A DNA stretch of 64,000 bases from Fen-1058 sp964398185 (GTDB taxonomy: Bacteria; Chloroflexota; Anaerolineae; Fen-1058). The position numbers and the translations under genes are program-made. The DNA is taken from contig CAYNML010000006.1 in assembly GCA_964398185.1 (NCBI GenBank), positions 1 to 64,000 of the forward strand, read 5' to 3'. Of the stretch, positions 53,046-63,000 are shown in pieces (position 1 is the stretch's first letter; every line of letters begins with the position of its first letter). Under the pieces are notes generated by a model that did not search any database, was not told where the DNA came from, and saw only the letters and a program-made list of their open reading frames with translations.

Positions 53046-56000
53046 ATGAGCGAGACTGCTCAGAACACCAAAGCCGATACCAGGACTTCCTCCGCCAAAG
53101 CGAAGGTCGAGAAGGAACCACGTCATCTCCAGACTTTTATCGCGGTTGAGGCGGAACCGGCCGGCCTCACGCCCGATGAGTTGTTCGCTAATCCGCCGGG
53201 CAGCGCTGCCGCGGCCCATTCCAGCATCCTCAGCCGCGAGCCCAGCGCCATCGCGCAGCGCACCGCCGTCACGGCCACAACCACTGCGCCCGTTGTTCAG
53301 CCGGTACCCGTGCCTGCTGTCGCTAACAAAAACTTCGCTGCAATCTCTACTCGCCCGGCCGGTCACGCCGCTATTCAAACCAAGCTCACGGTGGGCGCGG
53401 CGCACGATCCCTACGAAGAAGAAGCCGATCAAGTGGCCGAGCAAGTCATGCGGATGCCGGACTTCAGTTTTGCCAGCGACGGAAGCGGCGCGCCAGACGG
53501 CGCCGGCGCACCCCAGGATGACGGCCGCGCGATCCAGCAAGCGTTTGAAGAAGAAGAGGACATTCAGGCCAAGCCTGTGGCGGCGAGCATCACGCCGTTG
53601 GTGCAGCGTGCTCCGATCACTTCAACTGAAGAGGACGGGCCATCTGTCGCGCAGCAGGTGGTTGAAGATGAGGACGAATTACAAACCAAGCGCGCCTCAG
53701 CCGCCGATAGCTTTGAGACGACCGCTGATTTTGAAGGACGTGTTGCGGCCACGCGCGGCGGCGGCCGCCCCCTGCCCGCTGAAGTCCGCTCGTTTATGGA
53801 GCCGCGCTTTGGCGCAGATTTCAGCAGCGTGCGGCTGCATGCCGATAGCGAGGCCGCGGACTTGAATCGACAGGTCAGCGCGCAAGCCTTTACGCTGGGC
53901 CGCGACATCTATCTCGGCGCAGGCAAGACCGATGTGACCTCGGACAGCGGCAAGCAATTGCTGGCGCACGAGTTGACGCACGTGGTGCAGCAGGGCGGCG
54001 CGGGAACGCTCCAAACCAAACCAGAAGAGCATGTTCAGCGAGCAGTAGCCGTTGCTGTCAAATTGCCTCCCACTTCCAAGCCACTTCCCGAAGAGATTGA
54101 GGAAGATGACTACCGTTTCCAAGACAGACAGTCCGCGGCGGTGGTGGATACGGACACCTTGGCTTCAAATGGCGAGCCGACCACAGCAGAAGTATTAGGA
54201 GATGTCTCATCTAAATCAGTTGCTGGAGAAACAGCGGGGATGGCTGAAGCAACTGAAACAGGCGTTGTGTCAACGCCCCAAGATCTAGCACAACTTGACG
54301 ATACAGAGACCAGTTCCTCTGAATCACCTCAGACCCCGGCGGTCAACGTCGAGGCCGAATTGAAAAATGCTCCTCAGGCCGCAGCCTTAAAAGATGCTGT
54401 GGAAACAGTGGCGGACAAACGAGCCAAACCCCAGGACAAAACTGCTCAAGTCGTCAAGCCAGAAGCCGATCGGGCAACGGGCGCCAAGAACTTAGCAGGT
54501 ATTGCTTCCCCTGAAACCCAAGGTGTCGTTAGTACGCTAGCAGCCGTTTCAACCGACCTAGATGCAGGGGCGGTTGATCGCCAAGCTTTAGTTGCACAGA
54601 TGACAACGATCCTGGAGAATGAGACGGAGCAAAGCGAAGCCGAGAAAGTAGCCGCCGTAGAGGAATCTCAGCAGGCTGGCGCAGAGTTGGAACAGGCCCT
54701 AGCCTCGTTGCAAGAGCTCGCCAATCCGACTATCGAATTTGCTCCGCCCGAACCGGCTGCCCCCGACCAGGAGCCCGTTATCGCGCGGCTGCCCGCTGAC
54801 GGTGCAGCAGAAGACGAGCAAGTTCGCACGCAACGGTCGGCGCAAGTTCTTAGTCAATTCGTTGGCCAGAACACGGGCCGCTCAGGTGCGATGCTTGGCA
54901 AAGCTCAAACGGTTCGACAAACTTTATCAAGCACCGCTTTACAAGTGCGAGCCGCCGTGCAGGCGAGTGTCCAGCAAAATCAGGATCTGGTTAAGCAAGT
55001 TATCGAAGGTGAACGCCAACGCGTTCACACCAAAGCCGCCGAGGTCCGCACACAACTTGAAGACCTCTTCACTACTTCCAGTGGCTTACTCCAAACAGAC
55101 TTTGAAGCTGCTAAGAAAATGGTGGAAGATGAAGCTAAGGCCAAGAGCGATCTGCTGACCACTGAAGAACCCGCTGATCTGGCAACAGTCGATCAGAAGG
55201 TTAACGACACTATCAAATCCATGCAGGATGTGTCGGCTCTGCATCGACAAATTGATGCGACACAGCCCGATGTGGATTTCTGGAAAGGCATGACGCCCGG
55301 TTGGGCCGACGGCGCCGATTATTACGATCGGAAACGGGAAGCGGCCCGCAATGCAGCACAAGGGGTGCGCGACGCCTACAAGACCGAGGTTACCAGCAAG
55401 GCCAACGATGGCGCCCAACAGCTCGCCAACAGTACGGCCAAAACCGACGCGCGGAAGACCGTCTCCGACCAATACCAACAATCACGCGATGCGATAACGG
55501 CCGAGAAAGATGCGGCGCTGGCTGAAATTCAGCAGAAATATGATACGGCGCTTACCAGCATCACCGAGGTTAAAGCGGCCAAATTAGACACCCTGGCGCA
55601 AAGCCTGGAGGCCACTCTCACGTCGCTAAGCGACCTGGAAACAACCCTGATCACTCAACTGGAGCAACAAGGACAAAGCCAGGGACAGGCGACCGAAGCG
55701 ACTGCTGAGAAAGTTGCCGCCCAGATTCAGCAGGGCGCCACTACAGCCGCTAACCAATTGGGGCCCGCCTTAAGCGACTTGGTGGATAAAGCGCGCAATA
55801 TTCAGGCTCCTGATCCAGACCGTTTACAAGAAGCTTTGACTCAGGCCCAAGCCAAGTTGGACGCCGCGAATGCCCAACTGGATGCAACGCTCGGCGCTCA
55901 AACCGGCTCGGCCCAACAAAGTTTGCAGCAACAAGGACAACAAAGCGTGACGAGCCTAGCGCAGACTGGCGCCCAGGCTCAAACGCAAGCGACGCCCATC

Positions 56001-57638
56001 AGCCAGACGTTCAACGACTACATGGACGTCATGGTTAAAGATACTGAAACAACTTTCAAGACAACCACGGACGATCACAAAACACAAATAGACGCACGCG
56101 CTCAAACAGCGGTCACTCAAATTGGAAGTGTTTACGCCGGGTGTCACACAAGTGTTACTCAAGTCCTGACGGCCCTCAACGATGGCTTGAGCCAGTTTGC
56201 CACTGATTTCAAGTCTGGTCCCGAGGGACTTGACAAGAGCCTGGCCAAACTGGGAGAGGACATCAGCCGAGAAGCTAAAGCCGCAGGTGAAAAGGTCCAG
56301 CCCGCTTGGGTGAAAGTCCTCTGTTTCGTTGGACAGATCCTTGTCAGCATCGTTGTGGCCGTCGCCATTGCGGCTTTGGTTGCATCTGGCGTGGGACTTC
56401 TTGCAGGTCTGCTGATCGCGGCGGCCATTGGCGCGGCTGGCGGTGTTATCAAAGGCGTCTTAAGTGATGTTGCCGCAGGTGAGAATCCCTTTGACGCCAA
56501 ACGTATGCTTATTAATGCCGGTATTGGTGCCATCGAGGGAATGCTCATGTTCCTCGGCGGACGTTTTATGACCGGTCTGGACCTGCCAGTGAAGACTTGG
56601 GGACAGTGGGCGACCAAGACGGCGCTCAGTGGCGGAATTGGCACAGCGCGCGATGTCATCACAAACACCTTGACGATGCTGAGTGAAGACACTTTTACTT
56701 GGGAACGCTTTGGATTGATGTTTGCAGAATCTTTGGTCATCAACATGGCCAGCGAATTTATCCTAGGGGGTGCACAGCGAGGCTGGAAGCAGTGGAGGGC
56801 TGGCGGCGCAGCAGCTCCTGACGTTTCGCCCAGTCAACAATTGGCTCGTGCACGGGGCATGCCAGATGCGCCACCCGGTCATGAGTGGGTTGACAACGGC
56901 AGCGGTGAGCTTTACTTACGCCGTGCGGCGGGGATGGGCCCCACTGGCGAAAATATTCCGCGCCTGACCTATGATCCCAATACGGGCGGCTTTAAGCTTG
57001 CCGACACGGATGCACCCTTTGTACCTTGGAATAAAGTCCCAGATACACCCAGTGCGCGCTTAGCCCAAGGTATGGGTTATCCTGAAGCTCCGCCGGGTTA
57101 CATTTGGTCCTCGAATCAGGGGACACCTTACCTTCGGCGTGCAGTAGGGATGGGGGCCACTGGCCAGAATATTCCCGAAATATTCTTTGATCCACAAACA
57201 GGAAGGATTAATTACAGCGACTCGGGCCAACCTTTCCGTTTGTTCTGGGAACGGATGAATGTCAGAGCAGTGACACCGAACTTCAATCCTTACCAGAATT
57301 GGACACCACCGCTTCCGGCTGCCTTGCAGCAGCTGTGGAAAGCTGCGACAAAAAATGCCGTTGTCAAGCCGCTGGCTTACGGCATCCCCGTGAAAGACTA
57401 TGGGTTACCGGAACTAGAGAAGGGTCTCTTAGATCGAGCGGTACCTGCAGTGAAGGGAGTTCCCAGTTCAGATGAGCAGCGCAAAACGCAGTTACAACAA
57501 GAAAGACAACAACGAGCGCAACAGCAGCTGACTGAGCTCTACGCCAACCTGGCCGAGGCCGGTGTGGTCTCCCCCAACATGGATTTTGACTGGAACCAAT
57601 TCTGGGTGGATTATCAGAAACAACACCCCACTCCGTAG
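53046..57638 (+). CDS. Giant DUF4157 coiled-coil protein (1530 aa)
   Basis: 1530 aa, ATG 53046 in an AGCGAGG context. Residues 1-110 are a low-complexity leader, then IQTKLTVGAAHDPYEEEADQ. After an acidic segment (EEEEDIQAKP, PLVQRAP, DEDELQTK) comes DUF4157 with HELTH at 308-312. Residues about 350-520 are acidic and disordered. About 530-1080 is a long helical coiled-coil rich in Ala/Gln/Glu. About 1088-1145 is a hydrophobic stretch (VGQILVSIVVAVAIAALVA). About 1265-1400 has two about 70-residue repeats (APPGHEWVDNGSGELYLRRAAGMG; APPGYIWSSNQGTPYLRRAVGMG). The end is MDFDWNQFWVDYQKQH. No catalytic toxin domain is recognised. The length, coiled coil and hydrophobic segment would suit a tape-measure-like or translocator role. 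This is inferred. Confidence 0.78.
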   Translation: MSETAQNTKADTRTSSAKAKVEKEPRHLQTFIAVEAEPAGLTPDELFANPPGSAAAAHSSILSREPSAIAQRTAVTATTTAPVVQPVPVPAVANKNFAAISTRPAGHAAIQTKLTVGAAHDPYEEEADQVAEQVMRMPDFSFASDGSGAPDGAGAPQDDGRAIQQAFEEEEDIQAKPVAASITPLVQRAPITSTEEDGPSVAQQVVEDEDELQTKRASAADSFETTADFEGRVAATRGGGRPLPAEVRSFMEPRFGADFSSVRLHADSEAADLNRQVSAQAFTLGRDIYLGAGKTDVTSDSGKQLLAHELTHVVQQGGAGTLQTKPEEHVQRAVAVAVKLPPTSKPLPEEIEEDDYRFQDRQSAAVVDTDTLASNGEPTTAEVLGDVSSKSVAGETAGMAEATETGVVSTPQDLAQLDDTETSSSESPQTPAVNVEAELKNAPQAAALKDAVETVADKRAKPQDKTAQVVKPEADRATGAKNLAGIASPETQGVVSTLAAVSTDLDAGAVDRQALVAQMTTILENETEQSEAEKVAAVEESQQAGAELEQALASLQELANPTIEFAPPEPAAPDQEPVIARLPADGAAEDEQVRTQRSAQVLSQFVGQNTGRSGAMLGKAQTVRQTLSSTALQVRAAVQASVQQNQDLVKQVIEGERQRVHTKAAEVRTQLEDLFTTSSGLLQTDFEAAKKMVEDEAKAKSDLLTTEEPADLATVDQKVNDTIKSMQDVSALHRQIDATQPDVDFWKGMTPGWADGADYYDRKREAARNAAQGVRDAYKTEVTSKANDGAQQLANSTAKTDARKTVSDQYQQSRDAITAEKDAALAEIQQKYDTALTSITEVKAAKLDTLAQSLEATLTSLSDLETTLITQLEQQGQSQGQATEATAEKVAAQIQQGATTAANQLGPALSDLVDKARNIQAPDPDRLQEALTQAQAKLDAANAQLDATLGAQTGSAQQSLQQQGQQSVTSLAQTGAQAQTQATPISQTFNDYMDVMVKDTETTFKTTTDDHKTQIDARAQTAVTQIGSVYAGCHTSVTQVLTALNDGLSQFATDFKSGPEGLDKSLAKLGEDISREAKAAGEKVQPAWVKVLCFVGQILVSIVVAVAIAALVASGVGLLAGLLIAAAIGAAGGVIKGVLSDVAAGENPFDAKRMLINAGIGAIEGMLMFLGGRFMTGLDLPVKTWGQWATKTALSGGIGTARDVITNTLTMLSEDTFTWERFGLMFAESLVINMASEFILGGAQRGWKQWRAGGAAAPDVSPSQQLARARGMPDAPPGHEWVDNGSGELYLRRAAGMGPTGENIPRLTYDPNTGGFKLADTDAPFVPWNKVPDTPSARLAQGMGYPEAPPGYIWSSNQGTPYLRRAVGMGATGQNIPEIFFDPQTGRINYSDSGQPFRLFWERMNVRAVTPNFNPYQNWTPPLPAALQQLWKAATKNAVVKPLAYGIPVKDYGLPELEKGLLDRAVPAVKGVPSSDEQRKTQLQQERQQRAQQQLTELYANLAEAGVVSPNMDFDWNQFWVDYQKQHPTP
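53379..53956 (+). repeat. 578-bp exact direct repeat, copy 1 (DUF4157 module)
   Basis: Base-for-base identical to 60429-61006 (offset 7050), compared line by line. It encodes residues 112-304 of the giant DUF4157 protein, from the IQTK motif to just before HELTH. Sequence diverges at once on both sides (position 53378 a versus g; 53957 a versus c). Confidence 0.97.
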
Positions 57639-57663
57639 CGCAGTGAGAAAGGGACTTTTACCC

Positions 57664-58548
57664 ATGGGCGAGATTCCACCACAGACATTGTGGATTGAGT
57701 TACAGCGAGGCCGCTACTTTTTAATTCGGGAGGGGAAAAAGTTACCGGAAGGAGAGACGCTCCTATTTTCCCCCTCTGGGTTAAGCTGCCGCGTAGATTT
57801 GGCCGGAGTCGTGGCCTGGGAAGTGCCCGAGTCGGCGGCCTTGGCGTATATGCAGATCAACGCCACACAATACTTTTTGGATCTTCGTGAGAGGGTGCTC
57901 GGGGGGCGATCCTGGGGTGAGTCGCTAAATACCGACTCGTCGGCGCAAGCCGGATTGGCAGGCGACTCTCTCCTCGCGTCCCTCCTTCTCGGTTTCGCGC
58001 CCGAAGAGGCTCGTCAAGATCCCAATGCGCCCTTGCTGGGGTTGCGCCGCCTCGTATTGCGGATAGCTGATTTAATAGAAGACAGCATCGCAGGGAACGA
58101 AGAACAACTGGAGCATGCGCGGCAGAATTTGCGGCTTGTCACGGCACAGCTTCGGGCGCAATCGATAGAGATCAAAGACGGATTGGACGAGCTTCCCAAC
58201 CAGCTCCGCCTTTGGTACACCACAACGAGCGACCCCGATAAGTTTGTTCAACTAATCGCGAGCCTGCGCACTTTCGCAGATCAAGTACAGCCTGTGTCTG
58301 GCGATCACATTGCTGGACAACAAGCCTTTATGGATCTAGCACGGGGCCTGGCTGCACTATTTGACAATCCTGAGAAGCGGCATCGAGAACACTATCAAGC
58401 GCTGGCACGAAAGGCTATAGACTCTGCGGTAGGCGAAGTACCGCAATTCGATTTCAAAAAGGTCTGGGCGAAATATAAGCAGCAACATGGAGAAGTAGAT
58501 CCTGCCTCACGCCCAGCCAACGATTCAACGGAGACTTCTCAGCAGTGA
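57664..58548 (+). CDS. Unknown accessory protein of the plus-strand block
   Basis: 294 aa; the ATG at 57664 (AAAGGGA upstream) is preferred over a start at 57562 inside the preceding gene. N-terminal beta-type segment (LWIELQRGRYFLIREGKKLPEG, LLFSPSGLSCRVDLAGVVAWEVP), then a helical part (LVLRIADLIEDSIAGNEEQLEHARQNLRLVTAQLRAQ) and a C-terminal helical domain. The end PQFDFKKVWAKYKQQHGE resembles the C-terminus of the upstream giant protein (MDFDWNQFWVDYQKQH). No family is recognised. The next gene starts on its stop (GTGA overlap). It may bind the same partner as the giant protein. Confidence 0.6.
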   Translation: MGEIPPQTLWIELQRGRYFLIREGKKLPEGETLLFSPSGLSCRVDLAGVVAWEVPESAALAYMQINATQYFLDLRERVLGGRSWGESLNTDSSAQAGLAGDSLLASLLLGFAPEEARQDPNAPLLGLRRLVLRIADLIEDSIAGNEEQLEHARQNLRLVTAQLRAQSIEIKDGLDELPNQLRLWYTTTSDPDKFVQLIASLRTFADQVQPVSGDHIAGQQAFMDLARGLAALFDNPEKRHREHYQALARKAIDSAVGEVPQFDFKKVWAKYKQQHGEVDPASRPANDSTETSQQ

Positions 58549-59522
58549 AGCAGCAAGTTTTTCGTTTCTCGGCCGCCATGCGTCTGCCCGGTCAAATCCT
58601 GCTGGTTTTGACGGGCTGTCTCTATTTGCTATTACTCTTTCCCCTGGTCTTCTTCTCACCCTACGAGCCTTACGCTCGCGCTGTACCGGCCTTGATCCTA
58701 TTCAGTTTGCCGTTCCCATTGCTGGGCCTCTACTGGACCTATCGACATAGCGGACAGCTGATTCTCACTGATGAAGCTATTATTCTACGGCACTGGGGAC
58801 GAGAGCAGCGCCTGCCTTATTGTGACATTAAGACTGTATATTTCCGAGACTGGCATGTTCCCCCTAACCTGGTGCTCAAAAGCGAGCATGGTACGCTAAA
58901 ATTTAGCCGGTTGGTAGAAGGTTATCCACGACTCTATCAATCACTCGAACACAGTGTAGAAGCATTGAACAAGCCACTAGAACCTGATGTTATCTCTTTG
59001 CCTTGGGAAGTATCGCTGCGACGCCGCTTTTGGCTGTTGAGCGGCCTGCAGTTGATGGGAGTAACGGCCGTTCTGGCTACGATCTTTGCTATCTTAGCGT
59101 ATGATGAAACGACACACAGCCTAAATCCAGGTATGGCCATGTGTTTGATTGTAGTTTCAGTCGGAATACTGGTCATCGCTGTAATCGGCCAGCTGGATCC
59201 CAGCCAGCCTGTGCGGCTGACTTTCACCGATCAGGCCATCACCGCGCATTATTTCCTCAGGCGAAAGGTAAACTGGCCCGCACCAAGTTTGCGGCGTATT
59301 CAATTTAAAGAAGAACGGGCCTCCTTTTCGATCGAGGGCATCCCTGGCCAGATGTTGAAGCGCCCGGTAATCCTGACCTTCAAGGGCCATCCACCATTAA
59401 CGATTACCGAAAAGCGGGCTAATGATTGGGGCTATGCACCTGAGCGCCTATACGCGAACCTCAGCCACTTATATCCCCACCAACTCACGGCACAAGTTGA
59501 CACACTCGGGAAAAAGAGATGA
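58545..59522 (+). CDS. Membrane protein with two PH-like domains
   Basis: 325 aa, GTG start overlapping the upstream stop. There are two helical hairpins of transmembrane type (about 15-62: PGQILLVLTGCLYLLLLFPL, LILFSLPFPLLGLYW; and about 165-215: VTAVLATIFAILAYD, MCLIVVSVGILVIAVIG). Each is followed by a bacterial PH-like segment (GQLILTDEAIILRHWGREQRLPYCDIKTVYF; VRLTFTDQAITAHYFLRRKV...SLRRIQF). This duplicated TM-hairpin plus PH layout is known for small integral proteins of unknown role. It is coupled with both neighbours by 4-bp overlaps, so it belongs to the DUF4157 block and may be an immunity or docking protein. That is inferred. Confidence 0.65.
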   Translation: MKQQVFRFSAAMRLPGQILLVLTGCLYLLLLFPLVFFSPYEPYARAVPALILFSLPFPLLGLYWTYRHSGQLILTDEAIILRHWGREQRLPYCDIKTVYFRDWHVPPNLVLKSEHGTLKFSRLVEGYPRLYQSLEHSVEALNKPLEPDVISLPWEVSLRRRFWLLSGLQLMGVTAVLATIFAILAYDETTHSLNPGMAMCLIVVSVGILVIAVIGQLDPSQPVRLTFTDQAITAHYFLRRKVNWPAPSLRRIQFKEERASFSIEGIPGQMLKRPVILTFKGHPPLTITEKRANDWGYAPERLYANLSHLYPHQLTAQVDTLGKKR

Positions 59523-60001
59523 ATCCTCAACAATCTCAAGCGAATGCCTTTATTCGAACAGCGCAAGAGTTGCAAACCCAAAATCGATATGAGGAAGCGA
59601 TTGCGGCCTACGAGAAAGCTATTGATTTGTTTCCAATCTATCGGAGCTACAAGTTCCTTATCGGCGATTTGTACTTTCGACTTCAAAACTATACCGCCGC
59701 GGCTCAAGCCTATTGGGCCGTGCTAGAAGACACACCCGAACATGCTCAGGCTTGGAGCAGTTTGGGACAATGCCTGCTTCTACTCAAGCAAGTTTCAAAA
59801 GCCGTTGAGGCTTTTGACCATGCCGTGGAAATCGACGAGCAGTTAGTCGAAGCCTGGTACTACGGCGCGCTGGCATATAGCTACCTGGACCAACCTCAGG
59901 AAACGAAAAAACGTTTGCAGCGTGCCCTTCAACTACGTCCCGATTGGGAGCCTCTCGCCCGGCAAGAGCCTTTATTAAAAACGTATTTGACTCCAATCTA
60001 G
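59519..60001 (+). CDS. TPR repeat protein
   Basis: 160 aa, ATGA overlap with the PH-like membrane gene. Three or four TPR units: ANAFIRTAQELQTQNRYEEAIAAYEKAIDLFP, IGDLYFRLQNYTAAAQAYWAVLEDTP, AWSSLGQCLLLLKQVSKAVEAFDHAVEID, AYSYLDQPQETKKRLQRALQL. Such proteins are soluble scaffolds. A second, unrelated TPR-like gene occurs at 36172-36636 in the other block. It probably acts as an adaptor or chaperone for the giant protein genes on either side. Confidence 0.75.
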   Translation: MNPQQSQANAFIRTAQELQTQNRYEEAIAAYEKAIDLFPIYRSYKFLIGDLYFRLQNYTAAAQAYWAVLEDTPEHAQAWSSLGQCLLLLKQVSKAVEAFDHAVEIDEQLVEAWYYGALAYSYLDQPQETKKRLQRALQLRPDWEPLARQEPLLKTYLTPI

Positions 60002-60076
60002 GCCGGCCACAACTTGCCGAACGTCGCGTGGAACGCGTTATCTAACGACAAGCAGCACTCAAAGCAAAACGTCTTC

Positions 60077-60098
60077 ATGGTTGGGAGATCAACCCATG
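60077..60098 (+). promoter_or_regulatory. Hairpin presenting the ribosome site in its loop
   Basis: ATGGTTG (60077-60083) pairs with CAAC-CAT (60090-60097, one bulged C); the loop is GGAGAT, the ribosome site of the last gene. The start ATG at 60096 lies in the closing stem. It may modulate initiation. Confidence 0.3.
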
Positions 60099-63000
60099 AG
60101 CGAACCAACGCCTTCACAAAAACTTCCCGCCAATCATCACGCGACCAAACCCAAGATCGAGTCTGAACTACGCCAGCCCGCCACGGCTGCCGCGCAAGTC
60201 GAATCAACTACGCGGGTTCAAGACGATCTGCTCGCCGATGCGCCCAGCAGCGTGCTGCGGCCCCCGGCCAGCGCTGTGCTGCACCCCGCGCCCAGCGGCG
60301 TGCTCAGCCCTGCGCCCAGCGCGCTGCTGCAGCGCCAGAATTCCACCAAGCCCACTCCGCCACCCCAGGCCGCGGCGGGCTTTGGTGGCCGCAACTTTGC
60401 CGGACTGCCCGCGCGCGGAACGATCCAGACCAAGCTCACGGTGGGCGCGGCGCACGATCCCTACGAAGAAGAAGCCGATCAAGTGGCCGAGCAAGTCATG
60501 CGGATGCCGGACTTCAGTTTTGCCAGCGACGGAAGCGGCGCGCCAGACGGCGCCGGCGCACCCCAGGATGACGGCCGCGCGATCCAGCAAGCGTTTGAAG
60601 AAGAAGAGGACATTCAGGCCAAGCCTGTGGCGGCGAGCATCACGCCGTTGGTGCAGCGTGCTCCGATCACTTCAACTGAAGAGGACGGGCCATCTGTCGC
60701 GCAGCAGGTGGTTGAAGATGAGGACGAATTACAAACCAAGCGCGCCTCAGCCGCCGATAGCTTTGAGACGACCGCTGATTTTGAAGGACGTGTTGCGGCC
60801 ACGCGCGGCGGCGGCCGCCCCCTGCCCGCTGAAGTCCGCTCGTTTATGGAGCCGCGCTTTGGCGCAGATTTCAGCAGCGTGCGGCTGCATGCCGATAGCG
60901 AGGCCGCGGACTTGAATCGACAGGTCAGCGCGCAAGCCTTTACGCTGGGCCGCGACATCTATCTCGGCGCAGGCAAGACCGATGTGACCTCGGACAGCGG
61001 CAAGCACTTGCTGGCGCACGAATTGACGCACGTCGTGCAGCAAGGCGGAGCCCTCGTGCGCAAGCCGATCATCCAACGCGAAGCCGAAACCAAACAGGAA
61101 GAGCCGTTGCTCTCGCCCGAGGCAGCGGTGGCCGAAGCCGCCGCCGAAGTTTCCGACGCCGAGATCGATCAGGAAAGCGTGGAGCTGGACACCACCCCGA
61201 TCGAGCTGCCTGCCGACAACAAGATCGAAGGCGCCGATGCGGCGGCAGGCGGAGGCGGTGGCAGCGCGGCGACTGCGCCCCTTGAAACCGCCGCAGATCA
61301 GCCGACCAGCGAGACCAACGCTTCGGCCACAGAGGTCGCTGCTCCACTAACCGAAACGGCGACGCTGGTGTTAGCTGTCGAAGCCGCGGCCACGGCAAGT
61401 GCGATGCCGAGCGCAAGTCAAATGACCGCGGCCACAGCGACAACATCTCTGGCGGAAGCGCTGCCCGCGACCGCCACCGCCACGGAACCGGCACTCGCGG
61501 AAGCGGCCACGCCAACCGCTGCGGCGCCGGCCACACCGATCGAGTCAGCGGCAGCCCCAACGGCCGAGCCGAATGCTGAGACGAAGTCGCCCGCAGCGCA
61601 CACAGCAACCGTCGAACCAGCTGCATCGATCGAGCAAGCGGCAACCCTAACGACCCCCGCAAGTGCTGAGGTAAAGACACCCGCAGCGCCAACAACGTCC
61701 GTCGAGCCTGCCACACCGATCGAGCAGGCGGCAACCACCGAGGCTTCGGCCAGCGCCACCCCAGCGGCGGTGGGCAAGCACCGTGAAGATGAAGATAAGC
61801 CGCTGGTGCGCCGGTCGCTTTTGCAGCAGATCATTCAGCGCGCCGTTGCCGCTGTCGCGCCGCGCTCACCCGCCGAAGATCCGGCGTTTCAGCAAGTAGC
61901 CGCGCGCAGCAAAGTTGCGGCGCAACAAGAAAAAGCGCACAAGCCCGCCACCGCCGCGGCTGCCGAAGCCCAGGCCGCCGCTGATCCCAAAGGCAAAGAC
62001 GTGGAGATGGCGGCGCAGAGCAAGCAAGTCGCCGAGATGCAAGCACAGCCCACCGGCGCGTTCAATGCCGCCGCCTTCAAACAAAAACTTCTGGCCAAGA
62101 TCGCAGAGACTGCGCCGAAGACCTTGAAGGAAGCCGACGAGTTCAAGCAGAGCAACAAACTCAGCGGCATTAAGCACAGTGTGTCCGGTGAAGTGAAACA
62201 GCAAAAGGAGCAAGCCGAAGGCGCGCTGGACGACAAGACTGAGCAAGCCCCGGACAAGAGCGGCATTCCGGCCAAGGCAGTGACGAGCCTGGAAAAGACC
62301 GACGCCGGGCCGCAGCCGCCGGACCTCGACGCCCAAGGCGCTGCCCCCAAGCCCAAGACCAAGGCTGAAGTTGTAACGCCACTGCAACAACAAAGCGCCA
62401 CGCTCGATCAACAGATGGCGCAGGGCGGTGTCACGGAAGAGCAGCTGGAAAAATCCAACGAGCCGGCCTTCCAGCAAGCGCTAAAAGAGAAGAAGGACGC
62501 GCAGGAGAACGCGCAGACCGCGCCGGGCGCGTATCGCCAGGACGAGCAGGCGGTGTTGAACCAGGCGCAGAATCAGGCGCAAATCACCGCCGAGACGAAG
62601 TCGCAAGAGACGCGTTCGGAGAAGGAGCAATTGCTGGCGCAGGTCTTTGGCCTGCAGGGCCAGACCAAAGGCGCAGACGAAAGCAAGCGGCAGGCTGTTT
62701 CGGCTCACATTGCCGATCTATATCTGAGCACTAAGCAAGACGTCGAAACGATCCTCACTGGTATGGACGGCGAAGTGGACAAGCGCTTCTCGTCCGGGGC
62801 CGATGCCGCCAAGCAGGCCTTTGAAGATCACGTCGACCGGCGCATGTCAAAGTACAAGTGGGAGCGGTATCTCAGCCGGTTGGATGGACCGCTGCTGTGG
62901 GTGCGCGATCAATTCGCAGGCTTGCCGGACGAAGTCAATGTCTTCTACGTCGAAGGCCGCCAGATTTATCTGGCCAGGATAGAGGCGTGCCTGACTGACA

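Noticed and set aside
53146..53865. Alternative frame open in both copies of the DUF4157 repeat (also 60238-60915)
   Set aside because: It is identical in the two copies only because the DNA is duplicated; the product is Arg/Pro-rich and the real frame encodes DUF4157.
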